A stretch of DNA of 64,000 nucleotides from Bacillus sp. SD088. Lineage in GTDB: Bacteria > Bacillota > Bacilli > Bacillales > Bacillaceae_C. The position numbers were made by a program, and so were the translations under genes. Shown here one piece after another: positions 27,365-37,143 of the stretch (position 1 is its first letter; each line of letters opens with the position of its first letter). The stretch spans positions 1 to 64,000 of the forward strand of contig NZ_JADIJK010000023.1 in assembly GCF_017355205.1 (NCBI RefSeq), read 5' to 3'. The notes under the pieces are model-generated. The model saw nothing but the letters and a program-made list of their open reading frames with translations, did no database searches and was not told where the DNA came from.

Positions 27365-28732
27365 TTATTTAAGATATTCATCATCTACTCGTATTTTCTG
27401 CCTTTTGGTCAGTGACTTCTCCAAAGCAAGCACAACCAACGCTAATACAACCGTCATGGCCGCAAGAATAAAAGCATTGCTATAGGAAGAATCAGCATGT
27501 CCATTTAATATATTCCATTGTCCACTGTTAAGTTCAAGAAAACGACTAAACAATGCAGAACCAATTGCAGCGCCTAAAAAAATCATAAAGGTAAATAATC
27601 CTGTGCCAGTACCGGTCTCATTAGGCGGCAAAATTTCCGATATGCGATTGGTAAGGGCTGATTGGTTCGCAGTAAAGGCTATGCAAACAACAACCAGCAA
27701 CACAGAAATCCAAATGGGAGAGGCTCCGACGATCGTAGAAAGAGCCAGAAAAGCAATGGTCATAATGGTAAAACTAAATTGATTCATAAACCGATTTCCT
27801 CGTTTGGCAATGATTGCTCCAATTTGCGATCCTAAAATGATCGTCATCATCCCTCCTGGAAATAAAACAAGACCAATCAAACTCGTTGACAATTCATTCA
27901 CTTTTGAAAGCATTAAAGGAAGAATGAAAATCGTTGCCATGTAAGCAATGGCGTTTAATAAACCCATGAAAAGAACTAGACTAAACGAGACATTTTTTAA
28001 TATGTCAATTTTAATAAACGGTTCGTTTGCACGTTGAGCTTGCCATACAAAAAGAACAAAAGAAACGACTGTAAGGATAAGTAGCCAAGCTGTTACATTA
28101 ATTCCCATCAATAGGGATGTGATGGCCAGCATAAATAAAATGGCTCCCACCTTATCAAAACGACTGCCAGTCTTCACTTCCTCCTTCGGTGCATATTTAA
28201 GATAGAAAGGAAGAGTAATTAAACTGAAAAACGATATTAAAAATAAACTGCTCCATCCGAAAGAATCCGTTAAAAGCCCACCCATTATCGGACCAATTGC
28301 ACTACCAAGTGACACCATGGCGAACACCATGCCAAGCGCATAACCCCGTTGATTTTCTGGAAAATACCGTGCAGCAGCTACTAAGCTTAACGTCGGAAGA
28401 GTTCCTCCTCCAATTCCTTGAAGGATTCGGGCAACGATAATGAATGAATAGTTTGGACTTATGAATCCAATCAAGGAGCCTGCCATAAAAATAGCCATTC
28501 CAATAACAAACAATCGACGAATCGGATACTTATCAGATAATTTTCCAATTGCCACAGCTGCAATGCCGTTGAACAAGCTAAAAATGACTGTAATCCAACT
28601 TACTTCAGAAGGTGTTAAAACAAATACTTTTCTAAATTCCGGAATTGCGACATTCATCATTGTTACATTCATTGCATTAAACAACACCATATAGCACATG
28701 GAATAAAGTAATAACTTTTGTTTTCTTGTCAT
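27365..28732 (-). CDS. 14-helix MFS drug exporter
   Basis: A 455-residue DHA2-type exporter with about 14 helices. It has SDKYPIRRLFVIG (motif A), RILQGIGGGTLPTLSLV and the motif C region GSAIGPIMGGLLTDSFGW, as in TetA(L)/LmrB relatives. It is divergent from a MarR regulator, with operator-like palindromes between them. Substrate unknown. Confidence 0.9.
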   Translation of the reverse strand: MTRKQKLLLYSMCYMVLFNAMNVTMMNVAIPEFRKVFVLTPSEVSWITVIFSLFNGIAAVAIGKLSDKYPIRRLFVIGMAIFMAGSLIGFISPNYSFIIVARILQGIGGGTLPTLSLVAAARYFPENQRGYALGMVFAMVSLGSAIGPIMGGLLTDSFGWSSLFLISFFSLITLPFYLKYAPKEEVKTGSRFDKVGAILFMLAITSLLMGINVTAWLLILTVVSFVLFVWQAQRANEPFIKIDILKNVSFSLVLFMGLLNAIAYMATIFILPLMLSKVNELSTSLIGLVLFPGGMMTIILGSQIGAIIAKRGNRFMNQFSFTIMTIAFLALSTIVGASPIWISVLLVVVCIAFTANQSALTNRISEILPPNETGTGTGLFTFMIFLGAAIGSALFSRFLELNSGQWNILNGHADSSYSNAFILAAMTVVLALVVLALEKSLTKRQKIRVDDEYLK

Positions 28733-28950
28733 TTTAATCCCTCGTATTTAAATTATTCTTTTAAAAATAAGCCTCTGTTCCTGAAATACAAACTTCAAGG
28801 GGGCAGAAACAACCACGAAGGAATTAAAAGTATATACTTTTTATGAATCATTATATCTCCCCTATTTTGTTCAATGTAAACCCTCCGTTCGTTTTTCAGG
28901 TCAATTTAAAGTCTTGAGATTTAGCCATGTCCCTTGGATTACTTAATATT

Positions 28951-29182
28951 GTTAACAAGTAAACTAAATATTTTATTGTAAATCAAACAAATTCTCCTTA
29001 CCTCCCTTTATTTTTTATTAACATGTAAACAATATAATAGATAAGTGGGGTTTGTCAATTTCCTGGGATCATATTAAAGTGTGAGCATAGCCAGAAAAAC
29101 AACTGAGCAAATGGGAATCCCACTGTAATATTCCGGAATTGATTGTCTATAATGAATATGGTATGTTAGTTTACTGGTAAAC
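28951..29182. promoter_or_regulatory. Three MarR-type operators between MFS and marR genes
   Basis: Related dyads occur at 28951-28964 (GTTAACAAGTAAAC), 29018-29030 (TTAACATGTAAAC) and 29169-29182 (GTTTACTGGTAAAC). The middle one lies just downstream of a minus-strand promoter (TTGACA at about 29055-29050, TATATT about 16 bases later) that would drive the exporter. The third lies upstream of the regulator. Confidence 0.65.
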
Positions 29183-29378
29183 AAAATTTACGGAGGGATT
29201 ACGTCTAAGGAGAAAAACTAGAACAATTGTTCAAGATAAGGTTGGCTCGGAGTAAGACAGAACCTATTATTTAAAATGTCCTGTTCTACTCACCGTCCTT
29301 CTCCAAATTGCATTCAACTTTGATTTTAAGTTGGTTATAGTAGAAGATAGTATTATAAAGAAGGGGATGATAAGTATA

Positions 29379-29879
29379 ATGGATCCATCTGAGGGGCTTA
29401 AGCGATTGCTATACGAGCGCTTTCTCCATTTTACGCATTTATTTGAACAAATTTTCGCTAACGAGATTGATGAGTTCGTACATCTCGCACGGTTGCAAGG
29501 AATTACCTCATGGCCGAATAATATAACAAGTATTCACGTCATTAATTGCATCGGCAACAATGAGCCAATAAACAACACATCTATTGCTGAGAAAATGAAT
29601 TTGTCCAAGGCGAGTATTTCAAAAATCACCACCTACCTAATTAAGGAAGGCTACATTAAACGAAGCCAAATGAACGATAACAAAAAAGAAGTATATTTTT
29701 CCCTTTCGTCAGAAGGCAGACAGATGTTTGAGGTGCATGCGATGATGCATGAAATGCTAGAGCGTAGATTTATTCGTGCATTTGACTCATTTTCCGATTC
29801 AGAGCTACAGGCTTTGCTAAAATTTTTTCAAACAATGATTGATCAAAAAGACAACATTCTGAAAGGGGACGAAAGATAA
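29379..29879 (+). CDS. MarR-family transcriptional regulator
   Basis: About 166 residues with the MarR winged helix (NNTSIAEKMNLSKASISKITTYLIKEGYIKRSQMNDNKKEVYFSLS). The frame opens at 29331, but the ATG at 29379 has AAGGGG 12 bases before it and begins the family-like N-terminus. It is divergent from the MFS exporter and likely represses it through the palindromes between them. Ligand unknown. Confidence 0.88.
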   Translation: MDPSEGLKRLLYERFLHFTHLFEQIFANEIDEFVHLARLQGITSWPNNITSIHVINCIGNNEPINNTSIAEKMNLSKASISKITTYLIKEGYIKRSQMNDNKKEVYFSLSSEGRQMFEVHAMMHEMLERRFIRAFDSFSDSELQALLKFFQTMIDQKDNILKGDER

Positions 29880-30504
29880 TGGATTTACAACTTTACATCT
29901 AGTCAAAAACGGACCGTCCGGGCATATCCCATAGGGAAATGTAGGGAGAATCACATTCTTTTTTGGTGTCAACTTCGCCGGATATGTCCTTAAAGTAAAA
30001 CGATATCTACCTAGTTAGAAGGTCATTAAGATTGTACTAAGATGAATGTCGAGCCGTGAAGGAAAAGAAATCAGGTCAGCTTTGCGGGCAAGGGGAAATT
30101 TTTATGCCAAGATTAGCCTGGCAATGTAGAAATAAAAACATCTATATTGCCAACGTATTCAATGCAATTGAGAACAAAAGACTCTGGGTTTAAAAATATG
30201 CTTTGCCGCAATTAGAATAAGCATTAGATTAAGGTCTTTGAACAGGTCTTTAACCTGAACAGTGATTTTAGTCACTAACATTTATGTGAAAACACACCAG
30301 TTTTAACCGATAATAGTTTTAGAGCGATATTTAATTCTAGAAGGGCGATAGTCCGATGGTATGCATAGGTTAAATGATAACCGCGACTTTTTAGTTCAAG
30401 TATTCAGTATTCACAAGGATTGAGACTACCACCTGTAAACCGACAAGCAGGCTAACGCCTATGGGATTCTTGCATGAATTTTTATGTTCAGAAAATTCGG
30501 TATT
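29880..30504. other. Non-coding gap with possibly structured segment
   Basis: No credible gene is seen in 625 bp. Inverted pieces GGCATATCC and GGATATGTCC lie near 29920-29990. The stretch about 30330-30480 has the look of a structured RNA or an IS end, but I cannot name it. Confidence 0.3.
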
Positions 30505-31467
30505 TTATTTTATGTCATATTTACTTCGGTATTCGAGAGGACTAATTTTATACATCTCTTTAAAAGCTGCTCCGAATTTACTCTGACTTTTATATCCCAC
30601 TGCCGAAGCGATATCTCCAATACTTTCTTGAGTCTTAAGTAACATACAAGCCGCTTTCCTGATACGATACTCTTTCATATACACCCCGATAGAAACGCCG
30701 TATACGCCTTTAAAAGTAGCCTTTAATGCAGTAGGGCTGATGCAATATTGTCTTGCTAGTTCATCAATCGTAAATCTCTGTTCAAATTGTTCCGTCATCA
30801 TTTTTTTAATCTGTTTGATAATGTCAACTTCTTGCCGGACATAAAATTTATTCTGCTGCTCTTTAGCAGTATCAAAATAATAAAGGTAAATTAAAATTTC
30901 CAGAACCTTCAGCCGGTAATAAGTATTTCTAGCCTCAAGAGGGATTGAATACATACCACTAAAGATATTTTGAATGTCCTCTTTCGCCTGTATAAAAAAG
31001 CATTCATCGTTTAAAAAAAAGCGGTTAACAAGATCTGGAACATCAATTGGAATATCAGGTAGATATTCCGATAGTTGACCTGTAAACTTATCCAAGTCAA
31101 TCGTAATGTTTATACCTTTATAGTACTCTAATGGAAATTCAATACAATTACTGTGGTTGTTCATTGTATTCATGAACAAATCACCTTCTCCTATATATTG
31201 CAGACATCCATCCTTCATTTTACATTCAGCCCGTCCTTCATGACAGTGATTTAATTCCAAAATGTTTAGGTTTGGGTGAATTGTTGGCATATAGTGGCTT
31301 GCCTGAAAGTTAAAGATGATTACCTCAACACCGGGTATTACAGAATAGACAGATGCAGTACCTTGCCCCTTATCTGGATTCAGCTGATAAACAACATGGT
31401 GATTATTTTGTACTAAATTCATGTCTGTATTGATATGTGAAAAAAAAGATCCCTCCATATTATTCAT
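30505..31467 (-). CDS. AraC-family regulator (PchR-like)
   Basis: A 320-residue regulator with an N-terminal sensor domain (to about 215) and a C-terminal double helix-turn-helix: FTIDELARQYCISPTALKATFKGVYGVSIGVYMKEYRIRKAACML, then GDIASAVGYKSQSKFGAAFKEMYKISPLEYR. It resembles PchR/YqhC-type regulators with a ligand-binding front half. The ATG at 31467 directly abuts AGGAAGG; the ATG at 31458 has better spacing. It faces away from the metal cassette. Target unknown. Confidence 0.88.
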   Translation of the reverse strand: MNNMEGSFFSHINTDMNLVQNNHHVVYQLNPDKGQGTASVYSVIPGVEVIIFNFQASHYMPTIHPNLNILELNHCHEGRAECKMKDGCLQYIGEGDLFMNTMNNHSNCIEFPLEYYKGINITIDLDKFTGQLSEYLPDIPIDVPDLVNRFFLNDECFFIQAKEDIQNIFSGMYSIPLEARNTYYRLKVLEILIYLYYFDTAKEQQNKFYVRQEVDIIKQIKKMMTEQFEQRFTIDELARQYCISPTALKATFKGVYGVSIGVYMKEYRIRKAACMLLKTQESIGDIASAVGYKSQSKFGAAFKEMYKISPLEYRSKYDIK

Positions 31468-31687
31468 TCCTTCCTCGGAACTAATATTTTTCCGCTAAAT
31501 GATAATGTAAATATACACTACTTCAAAAAAACAAACACATAGACTTTTAGTACTAATCGAATAAATCAACGGTCCCTGTCTGTATTAATAAAATTTATTC
31601 CAATCGGCCAAAATTTTAGTCCAATCGGTCTCACCTTCCGAATTTTGTTGAAAATGAAAAATAGAGTCATTATACTTGTATTCAAAT

Positions 31688-31719
31688 ACAATCAAACAAT
31701 CATTTGATTGTCTTATAAT
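31688..31719 (+). promoter_or_regulatory. ArsR-type operator and promoter of the metal cassette
   Basis: Nine-base arms ACAATCAAA and TTTGATTGT (31688-31711) flank a six-base centre, directly followed by the -10 TATAAT (31714-31719). An operator abutting or overlapping the promoter is typical of ArsR/SmtB repressors. Confidence 0.7.
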
Positions 31720-31758
31720 TTGATTGTATAAAAAATAATTGAAAGGAGCAATTGTTTT

Positions 31759-31977
31759 ATGAAAAAAACCTATAAACTGCAAGATGTAGATTGTGGCAGT
31801 TGTGCGGCAAAGATCGAACATGGCATTCGCAAGCTGGATGATGTTACCGATGTGAAGGTAAATTTTATGGGTCAAAGAATGATTCTTGAGGCTCCGGATG
31901 ATAAATTCGATGCCGTTCTTAAACAAGCTAAGAAGGTTATAAAGAAAATTGATTCGGATGTGTCGATAGAGGCTTAA
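31759..31977 (+). CDS. Heavy-metal-associated (HMA) domain protein
   Basis: A 72-residue stand-alone HMA domain with the metal-binding motif DCGSCAAKIE (CxxC) after the first strand. The fold matches CopZ-like chaperones and the N-terminal domain of CadA/ZntA pumps. It precedes a P-type ATPase that lacks this domain, so it probably delivers metal to that pump or regulates it in trans. GAAAGGAG precedes the ATG. Confidence 0.9.
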   Translation: MKKTYKLQDVDCGSCAAKIEHGIRKLDDVTDVKVNFMGQRMILEAPDDKFDAVLKQAKKVIKKIDSDVSIEA

Positions 31978-32049
31978 GCTGATTTACACATTTCAACGTC
32001 GATTCGGTTCATAACGAATAGGAGAAATTATCCATATTCAAATTACACT

Positions 32050-32097
32050 ATTTGAGTCAGTAGCGGTTTTAATGTTACAGCCGTTGCTGACTCAAAT
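32050..32097 (+). other. Long hairpin before the ATPase gene
   Basis: ATTTGAGTCAGTAGCGG and CCGTTGCTGACTCAAAT form a 17-bp stem (one G-T pair) immediately before the GAGGAGGA ribosome site. There is no T-run. It could set the ratio of HMA protein to pump by stalling, processing or RNA protection. Confidence 0.55.
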
Positions 32098-32114
32098 ATG
32101 AGGAGGATACGAAC

Positions 32115-34025
32115 ATGTCAAAGAAAGAAAAAAAACGGTTGCTGCGTATCCTTATTGCATCTGTTGGTTTTGTAGCAGCACTGTTTTTAAAGTTAGATGG
32201 CATTGCTGAATTCCTGATGTATCTTGTCCCATATCTTATCGTTGGAGGAGACATCCTCTGGAAAGCAGCGAGGAATATTACTCGAGGACAGGTTTTCGAC
32301 GAGAACTTCCTCATGTCAGTAGCCACGATTGGTGCCTTCTGCCTTGGCGAATATCCTGAAGGTATTGCTGTTATGTTGTTTTTTCAAGTGGGCGAGCTGT
32401 TCCAATCCTATGCCGTTTCAAAATCCCGTAAGTCAATATCCGAACTGATGGATATTCGCCCTGACTATGCCAATGTGCTAAGAAATGGGGAATTGATACG
32501 GGTTGACCCGGAAGAGGTGCAAATGAATGAGATCATTGTAGTGAAACCTGGAGAGCGAGTCCCTCTGGATGGGGTTGTAACGGAGGGTTTCTCCGCAATA
32601 GACACCTCAGCTCTAACAGGAGAGTCCGTTCCACGGGAAGTACAGACAGGAGAAGATGTGATTAGCGGTTGTATCAACCAAACCGGTAGATTGACCATTC
32701 AAGTAAACAAAGAATACGGCCAGTCTACAGTAGCCAAAATACTTGAATTAGTTGAAACTTCTTCCGACAAAAAGAGCAAAAGTGAAAATTTCATTACGAA
32801 ATTTGCCCGATACTATACCCCATTCATTGTTTTAGCGGCAGTTATTTTGGCTATCATTCCACCACTTGTCACAGGTCAGCCATTCGATATGTGGATTGAA
32901 AGAGCCCTAATCTTTCTTGTCATTTCTTGTCCCTGTGCTTTGGTTATATCCGTGCCGCTCAGCTTTTTTGGCGGAATCGGCGGAGCATCCAAATCTGGCG
33001 TTTTAGTGAAGGGAAGCAACTATCTCGAGGCTTTAGCCAACACAGAGATGGTCGTGTTTGATAAAACCGGTACGCTAACAAAGGGGAACTTCGCTGTCAG
33101 TGAAATATATTCCGACAAAATGACCAGTCAGGAGTTGTTGGAATTGGCAGCATATGTAGAGGATTATTCCAACCATCCCATCGCGCAGAGTATCAAGAAG
33201 GCATTTGGAAGAGCGATTGATTCCTCCCGTATTAAGGATATCGAAGAAATCGCCGGTCATGGTGTGAAATCTGTAATTGATGGAAACGTCGTGTTGGCGG
33301 GAAACGCCAAACTCATGAAACGTGAACATATATTCTACAATGATAAGAAACTTGTTGGGACTGTAGTCCATCTAGCCGTTGACAATGAGTACATGGGATA
33401 TATCCTTGTTGAGGACGAAATTAAACAGGACGCTCCCCACGCTATTACAGCTCTCAAATCGGCAGGAATCAAGCAGACCGTCATGCTAACTGGCGATGCC
33501 AATGAAGTGGGGAAAAAGGTTGCTACTACGCTTAGACTAGATAAAGCATATACAGAGCTATTGCCTGCGGATAAGGTTGAACATGTGGAAGAGTTAATGA
33601 AGCAGAAAAAGGCAAAAGGCAAACTGGCCTTTGTCGGTGATGGTATCAATGACGCCCCCGTTCTTGCACGCGCAGATATCGGTATCGCTATGGGTGGCCT
33701 GGGTTCAGATGCAGCAATTGAAGCTGCGGATGTCGTAATTATGACCGATGAGCCATCCAAAATCGCCACAGTGATGAAGATAAGCAAAAAAACACTCCGT
33801 ATCGCCAAACAAAACATTGTTTTTGCTTTAGGGATCAAAGGATTTGTCCTGATTTTAGGAGCAATGGGGATGGCAACGATGTGGGGAGCTGTATTCGCTG
33901 ATGTTGGAGTATCCGTCATAGCAATTCTTAACGCAATAAGGGCACTCAACGTTAAAAAATTTAACACGCCGATACAAGTATCTCAAAAACAAGAGGAAGG
34001 AAATCGGCAAGGGGCAATGGCATAG
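32115..34025 (+). CDS. P1B-type heavy-metal ATPase (Cd/Zn/Co efflux)
   Basis: A 636-residue metal-exporting ATPase. It has ALTGESVP (actuator), SCPCALVIS with the metal-selective CPC at about residue 272, the phosphorylation motif DKTGTLTKG at about 314, the HP locus YSNHPIAQS, and VGDGINDAPVLA at about 508. The CPC plus the sequence places it in the Cd2+/Zn2+/Pb2+ (CadA/ZntA) group, not the copper group. It has no N-terminal HMA domain; that function is on the separate protein upstream. It is part of a cassette with an ArsR repressor transcribed convergently. Confidence 0.94.
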   Translation: MSKKEKKRLLRILIASVGFVAALFLKLDGIAEFLMYLVPYLIVGGDILWKAARNITRGQVFDENFLMSVATIGAFCLGEYPEGIAVMLFFQVGELFQSYAVSKSRKSISELMDIRPDYANVLRNGELIRVDPEEVQMNEIIVVKPGERVPLDGVVTEGFSAIDTSALTGESVPREVQTGEDVISGCINQTGRLTIQVNKEYGQSTVAKILELVETSSDKKSKSENFITKFARYYTPFIVLAAVILAIIPPLVTGQPFDMWIERALIFLVISCPCALVISVPLSFFGGIGGASKSGVLVKGSNYLEALANTEMVVFDKTGTLTKGNFAVSEIYSDKMTSQELLELAAYVEDYSNHPIAQSIKKAFGRAIDSSRIKDIEEIAGHGVKSVIDGNVVLAGNAKLMKREHIFYNDKKLVGTVVHLAVDNEYMGYILVEDEIKQDAPHAITALKSAGIKQTVMLTGDANEVGKKVATTLRLDKAYTELLPADKVEHVEELMKQKKAKGKLAFVGDGINDAPVLARADIGIAMGGLGSDAAIEAADVVIMTDEPSKIATVMKISKKTLRIAKQNIVFALGIKGFVLILGAMGMATMWGAVFADVGVSVIAILNAIRALNVKKFNTPIQVSQKQEEGNRQGAMA

Positions 34026-34088
34026 TAAAATGGGAGTGTTACCGGGAAGCTCAGTAAGTAATATTCCCGCCCCCCTTTATCGATTAAT

Positions 34089-34466
34089 CTAAAGTCCTTT
34101 CAAGGGACAACTCATTTTAAAAAAATCATCTACCATTTGATGAACCAGACGAGCTTTTTCGCTGTCAGCAAGTGAATAGTAAACTTCTTTCCCAACTCGT
34201 TTGCTTTTGATTAATCCATGTAACTTTAACGATTTCAAGTGATGAGAAACGGATGCAGGGCTCATATCCAGAGCAGCTGAAATATTGTGTCCACACTCTT
34301 CGCAATGACAAAGTAACCAAAGGATTTGAAGACGCGAGCCGTCAGATAGCTGTTGGAAAATAGCAGCTCCATCCAAAAAAAATTGGACATCAGGCATTCG
34401 CTTTAAAACATAGCTTAAATTTTGATCATGATCGTGAAGCTTTTCCTTGTTTTTTATCGTCGCCAC
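34089..34466 (-). CDS. ArsR/SmtB-family metal repressor (CadC-like)
   Basis: A 125-residue winged-helix repressor. It has LSDGSRLQILWLLCHCEECGHNISAALDMSPASVSHHLKSLKLHGLIKSKRVGKEVYYSL with the LCHCEECG segment, where CadC-like proteins bind Cd/Pb, and a C-terminal helix with SCPLKG. It should release the operators when metal binds. The gene is convergent with the pump. GGAGTGG precedes the start, and its promoter carries a related operator. Confidence 0.92.
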   Translation of the reverse strand: MATIKNKEKLHDHDQNLSYVLKRMPDVQFFLDGAAIFQQLSDGSRLQILWLLCHCEECGHNISAALDMSPASVSHHLKSLKLHGLIKSKRVGKEVYYSLADSEKARLVHQMVDDFFKMSCPLKGL

Positions 34467-34477
34467 TCCTTTGATAT

Positions 34478-34506
34478 AACATTCATTTGATTAAACAATC
34501 ATTATA
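34478..34506 (-). promoter_or_regulatory. Operator and promoter of the arsR-type gene
   Basis: On the minus strand TATAAT (34506-34501) is followed by GATTGTTTAATCAAATGAAT, related to the operator before the HMA gene (CATTTGATT core shared). It implies autoregulation. Confidence 0.55.
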
Positions 34507-34771
34507 CTAAAGTCTATGCATTACCTAGGCTCTTGTCAAGGGCATACTTTTGGACATTTAAATTTCTTTACCTAAGCATTTTCCGCTTAAAATCATGTAT
34601 CTGGCCTTCTAACGATGATATACGAACTTCATATATGCTCACAATAACTCTTATGCAGTTTTCTAAGACTTCGTAATCTCTAAAACGAAATAATAGTTTA
34701 TAAATGTTTGATAAAGTGGCTTAGCCAGATAACTAGTAGAAGAAATTCATCGGAAAGGAGAAGAGTAATAC

Positions 34772-35479
34772 ATGTATAAGTTGGTTTTGATTAGACATGG
34801 AGAAAGTAATTGGAACAAAAAGAATTTATTTACAGGTTGGATGGACGTAGACTTATCGGATAAAGGAGTTCAGGAATCTCATTATGCCGGCAGACTACTT
34901 AAGGAAAAACAATTCATATTTGATGTAGCCTACACCTCATACTTGAAGCGAGCTATAAAAACACTAGATTATGTGCTCGAGGAAATGAATTTGCTGTGGA
35001 TACCTGTATACAAATCCTGGCAGCTTAATGAACGTCATTATGGTGCGCTTCAGGGTTTAAATAAAGTAACTACTGCTATACATTATGGCGAAGAACAGGT
35101 TAAATTATGGCGTAGAAGTTATGAGGTATTGCCTCCCGCCTTGACAAAGGACGATGAACGTTATCCAAGATATGATGTTAGATATCGTGACATTGATGAC
35201 GAACATATTCCATTAACTGAAAGTCTCAAGGAAACAGCTTTTCGGGTCAAAGATTATTGGGATAAGGAAATTGCACCACAGATCAAAGCAGGAAAAAGTG
35301 TAATTATTGTTGCACACGGCAATAGCTTGCGGGCATTAATCAAAATTCTGGACAACCTCAGTTCGACGGAGGTTGTTGATTTGAATGTACCAACAGGTAT
35401 TCCGCTAGTATATTCGTTAGATAAACAATTACGTCCCGTAGAGAGTTATAACCTTGGAAGCACAAAACTTATAGAGTAA
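34772..35479 (+). CDS. gpmA: 2,3-bisphosphoglycerate-dependent phosphoglycerate mutase
   Basis: A 235-residue cytoplasmic enzyme interconverting 3- and 2-phosphoglycerate. It has the phosphohistidine motif [10 protein letters not shown] (His10), [22 protein letters not shown] and the second catalytic histidine in VAHGNSLRA. It lacks nothing obvious, though some usually invariant positions vary (YRDID for the usual YxxL). AAAGGAGAAG precedes the ATG. Firmicutes usually have the cofactor-independent enzyme in the core genome, and this copy sits between a metal cassette and an integrative element. It is therefore probably an acquired extra copy. Confidence 0.94.
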   Translation: MYKLVLIRHGESNWNKKNLFTGWMDVDLSDKGVQESHYAGRLLKEKQFIFDVAYTSYLKRAIKTLDYVLEEMNLLWIPVYKSWQLNERHYGALQGLNKVTTAIHYGEEQVKLWRRSYEVLPPALTKDDERYPRYDVRYRDIDDEHIPLTESLKETAFRVKDYWDKEIAPQIKAGKSVIIVAHGNSLRALIKILDNLSSTEVVDLNVPTGIPLVYSLDKQLRPVESYNLGSTKLIE

Positions 35480-35836
35480 GGTACAGCACAAGTTGTCAAA
35501 GCTAGGCAAAGTGATAAAATTAAGTTGGACTACACGACAGTGCCCGAATTTTCAAACCGCTTTTTGGATGGCTGAGGTATTCGTAGTAAGATGGTCAGTG
35601 TTACGAAGGATAATCATCTAAAACAGTTTAAGTAAATACCGTTACATGGAAACACTTCGCAGAGCGCTTACTAACTACTTGGACTTAAAGCTATTATCCT
35701 TGCCACTTTGTGTTATATCGTTCAAATCTTCCATGAGGGCACACCAGACGCTGTGAACAGCAATTGGTATTTGGCATTAGATGAAAAAGATTTGGGGTTC
35801 TATGGGATTATAATTAATAACAAATATATACTTTTT
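35480..35836. other. Non-coding gap between gpmA and the left Tn916-type module
   Basis: No supported gene. Homology with the mirrored right module starts only at the terminator at 35837, so this stretch marks the outer edge of the left module. Confidence 0.4.
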
Positions 35837-35869
35837 GCCCAACTGGCTTATGTTCAGTTGGGTTTTTTG
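35837..35869 (+). terminator. Terminator/attenuator at the left module edge
   Basis: GCCCAACTG and CAGTTGGG form a stem followed by TTTTTT. The mirrored copy at 41330-41373 has the same arms. Tn916-family elements carry transcriptional attenuators in this area. Confidence 0.75.
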
Positions 35870-35970
35870 TATCCAATAAATATTTTTGGCATTTCCTAAA
35901 AAATCTTGTTGAAGGTTATGAAAGGGGAAATCATCACCCACCTTTGCAGTTGCTAAGGGAGAGGAAATGC

Positions 35971-36393
35971 ATGATAGAACCAGATCGTACTGAGTGGCAA
36001 GTTCGTTGCGCATTTAATGCTTTTTGTAAACGAGTAATAAAGAATGAGGCAATCAATAGCTACAACGATAGACGGCAACAACAATCTAAGGAGATGACGT
36101 TTTCGGATTTAACGCCACAAGAAAAAAATCAGCTTTACACCTTAGATAAGTACCTATGATGGAGAAGAAATACAGAGTTTTCAAGTGGCTGGAAAGAAAA
36201 TTACTCCTAAATTACTTGCAGAAGCGATGCGTACTTTGCCAAAAGAAAAGCGTAAGAGCGTCCTATTATACTACTTTTTTGACAAATCAGATGCAGAAAT
36301 AGCTGAACTACTCGATATTCCACGCAGCAGACAAGCTCTTTTGAACGGTTAAAACGGTTTTTGGAGGAACATGCAAATGACTGGGATGATTAA
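35971..36393 (+). pseudogene. Broken Orf7-type sigma-like regulator (left module)
   Basis: The sequence matches the intact gene at 40788-41225 almost codon for codon, but carries two lesions. A single-base frameshift follows TLDK near 36151. A short deletion has removed the stretch corresponding to TVQYRR just after IPRS, near 36331. After these the frame resumes as SSFERLKRFLEEHANDWDD to the TAA at 36393. It cannot make the regulator. Confidence 0.85.
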
Positions 36394-36631
36394 TTTAAAT
36401 ACTGAAAACAATGAGCGTGGCTTATTGCCGTATCCAATTATTTTAGCTGCAAATAAGGGTGAGCCAGAAGCAATGAAAGTAGTTGTTCTACATTATGGAA
36501 GCTATATGACAAGCCTATCTATGCGTAAGCTCCGTGATGAACAAGGAAACACTTATTGGGGCATCGATGAAGATACGCGCAAACGCTTACGAGCGAAGCT
36601 TATGCAATCTGTTTTAGCTTTCAAAATTTGA
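36386..36631 (+). CDS. Tn916 Orf8-like protein (left module)
   Basis: An 81-residue protein of the Tn916 Orf8 family (helix-turn-helix-like), nearly identical to the copy at 40550-40795 (LPYPIILAANKGEPEAMKVV shared exactly). It overlaps the end of the broken orf7. In Tn916, Orf7 and Orf8 help drive transcription of xis, int and the transfer genes. Confidence 0.85.
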   Translation: MINLNTENNERGLLPYPIILAANKGEPEAMKVVVLHYGSYMTSLSMRKLRDEQGNTYWGIDEDTRKRLRAKLMQSVLAFKI

Positions 36632-36689
36632 ATACAGAATGGTTAGGTTTTACCTTTCAATAATCATAAGTTTATTCTTTGACAAAGAA

Positions 36690-36985
36690 ATCACGGAAGA
36701 TAACGCCGTGCAGTATACGATAAAAAATCAGATACGTTCTGCTGATGATGAGCCACTTAATTCATACGCCATGACTTTCCTTAGAAACGAGCGATAATCT
36801 ATGAGTCTAATGCAATCGTGGTGGATTGCTGGCGATAACCCATCAGTTAGGATAATGATACTCCCCTATCGTCATGGTTCGAGCGTTTGAAGCGTCGCAA
36901 ACCATGAGTAGGGCTGGAAGAAATACTTGCAGGGGTGAAATTCCCGTGGAGCTGTACCAACAGCCGTCTGATTTTTATATTTTAG
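36690..36985 (+). ncRNA. Conserved structured non-coding block, left copy
   Basis: Between orf8 and xis lies about 300 bp without a gene but strongly conserved with the mirrored copy at 40205-40490. It contains a composite stem CCCCTA-CATGGTT ... AACCATG-TAGGG (36863-36918). Then come GGGCTGG ... CAGCC and a small GGGG/TCCC hairpin, ending near GCCGTCTGATTTTTA. Substitutions between copies fall in loops or keep pairs. It could be a regulatory RNA, leader or integrase/excisionase binding array. Confidence 0.5.
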
Positions 36986-37143
36986 TTTTGTTTGATTAGA
37001 AAACTAACAAGTTATGGCAGTAGGACTTTTTCTTTTAGTGCAAGAGCCAAATTTACGCAACGTATTAGAATTAGTTTTATAGACGCGATATAATAATAGA
37101 CAGATATCAAATAGCATATCCTAGTCTATGGAAAGGAGTTTAT

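Noticed and set aside
30330-30480. Possible IS110-type end or structured RNA
   Set aside because: It looks structured, but I could not match conserved blocks to any RNA class or find a transposase.
33335-33967. 210-codon minus-strand ORF
   Set aside because: Complement of the P-type ATPase gene; long only because of the codon bias of the real gene.
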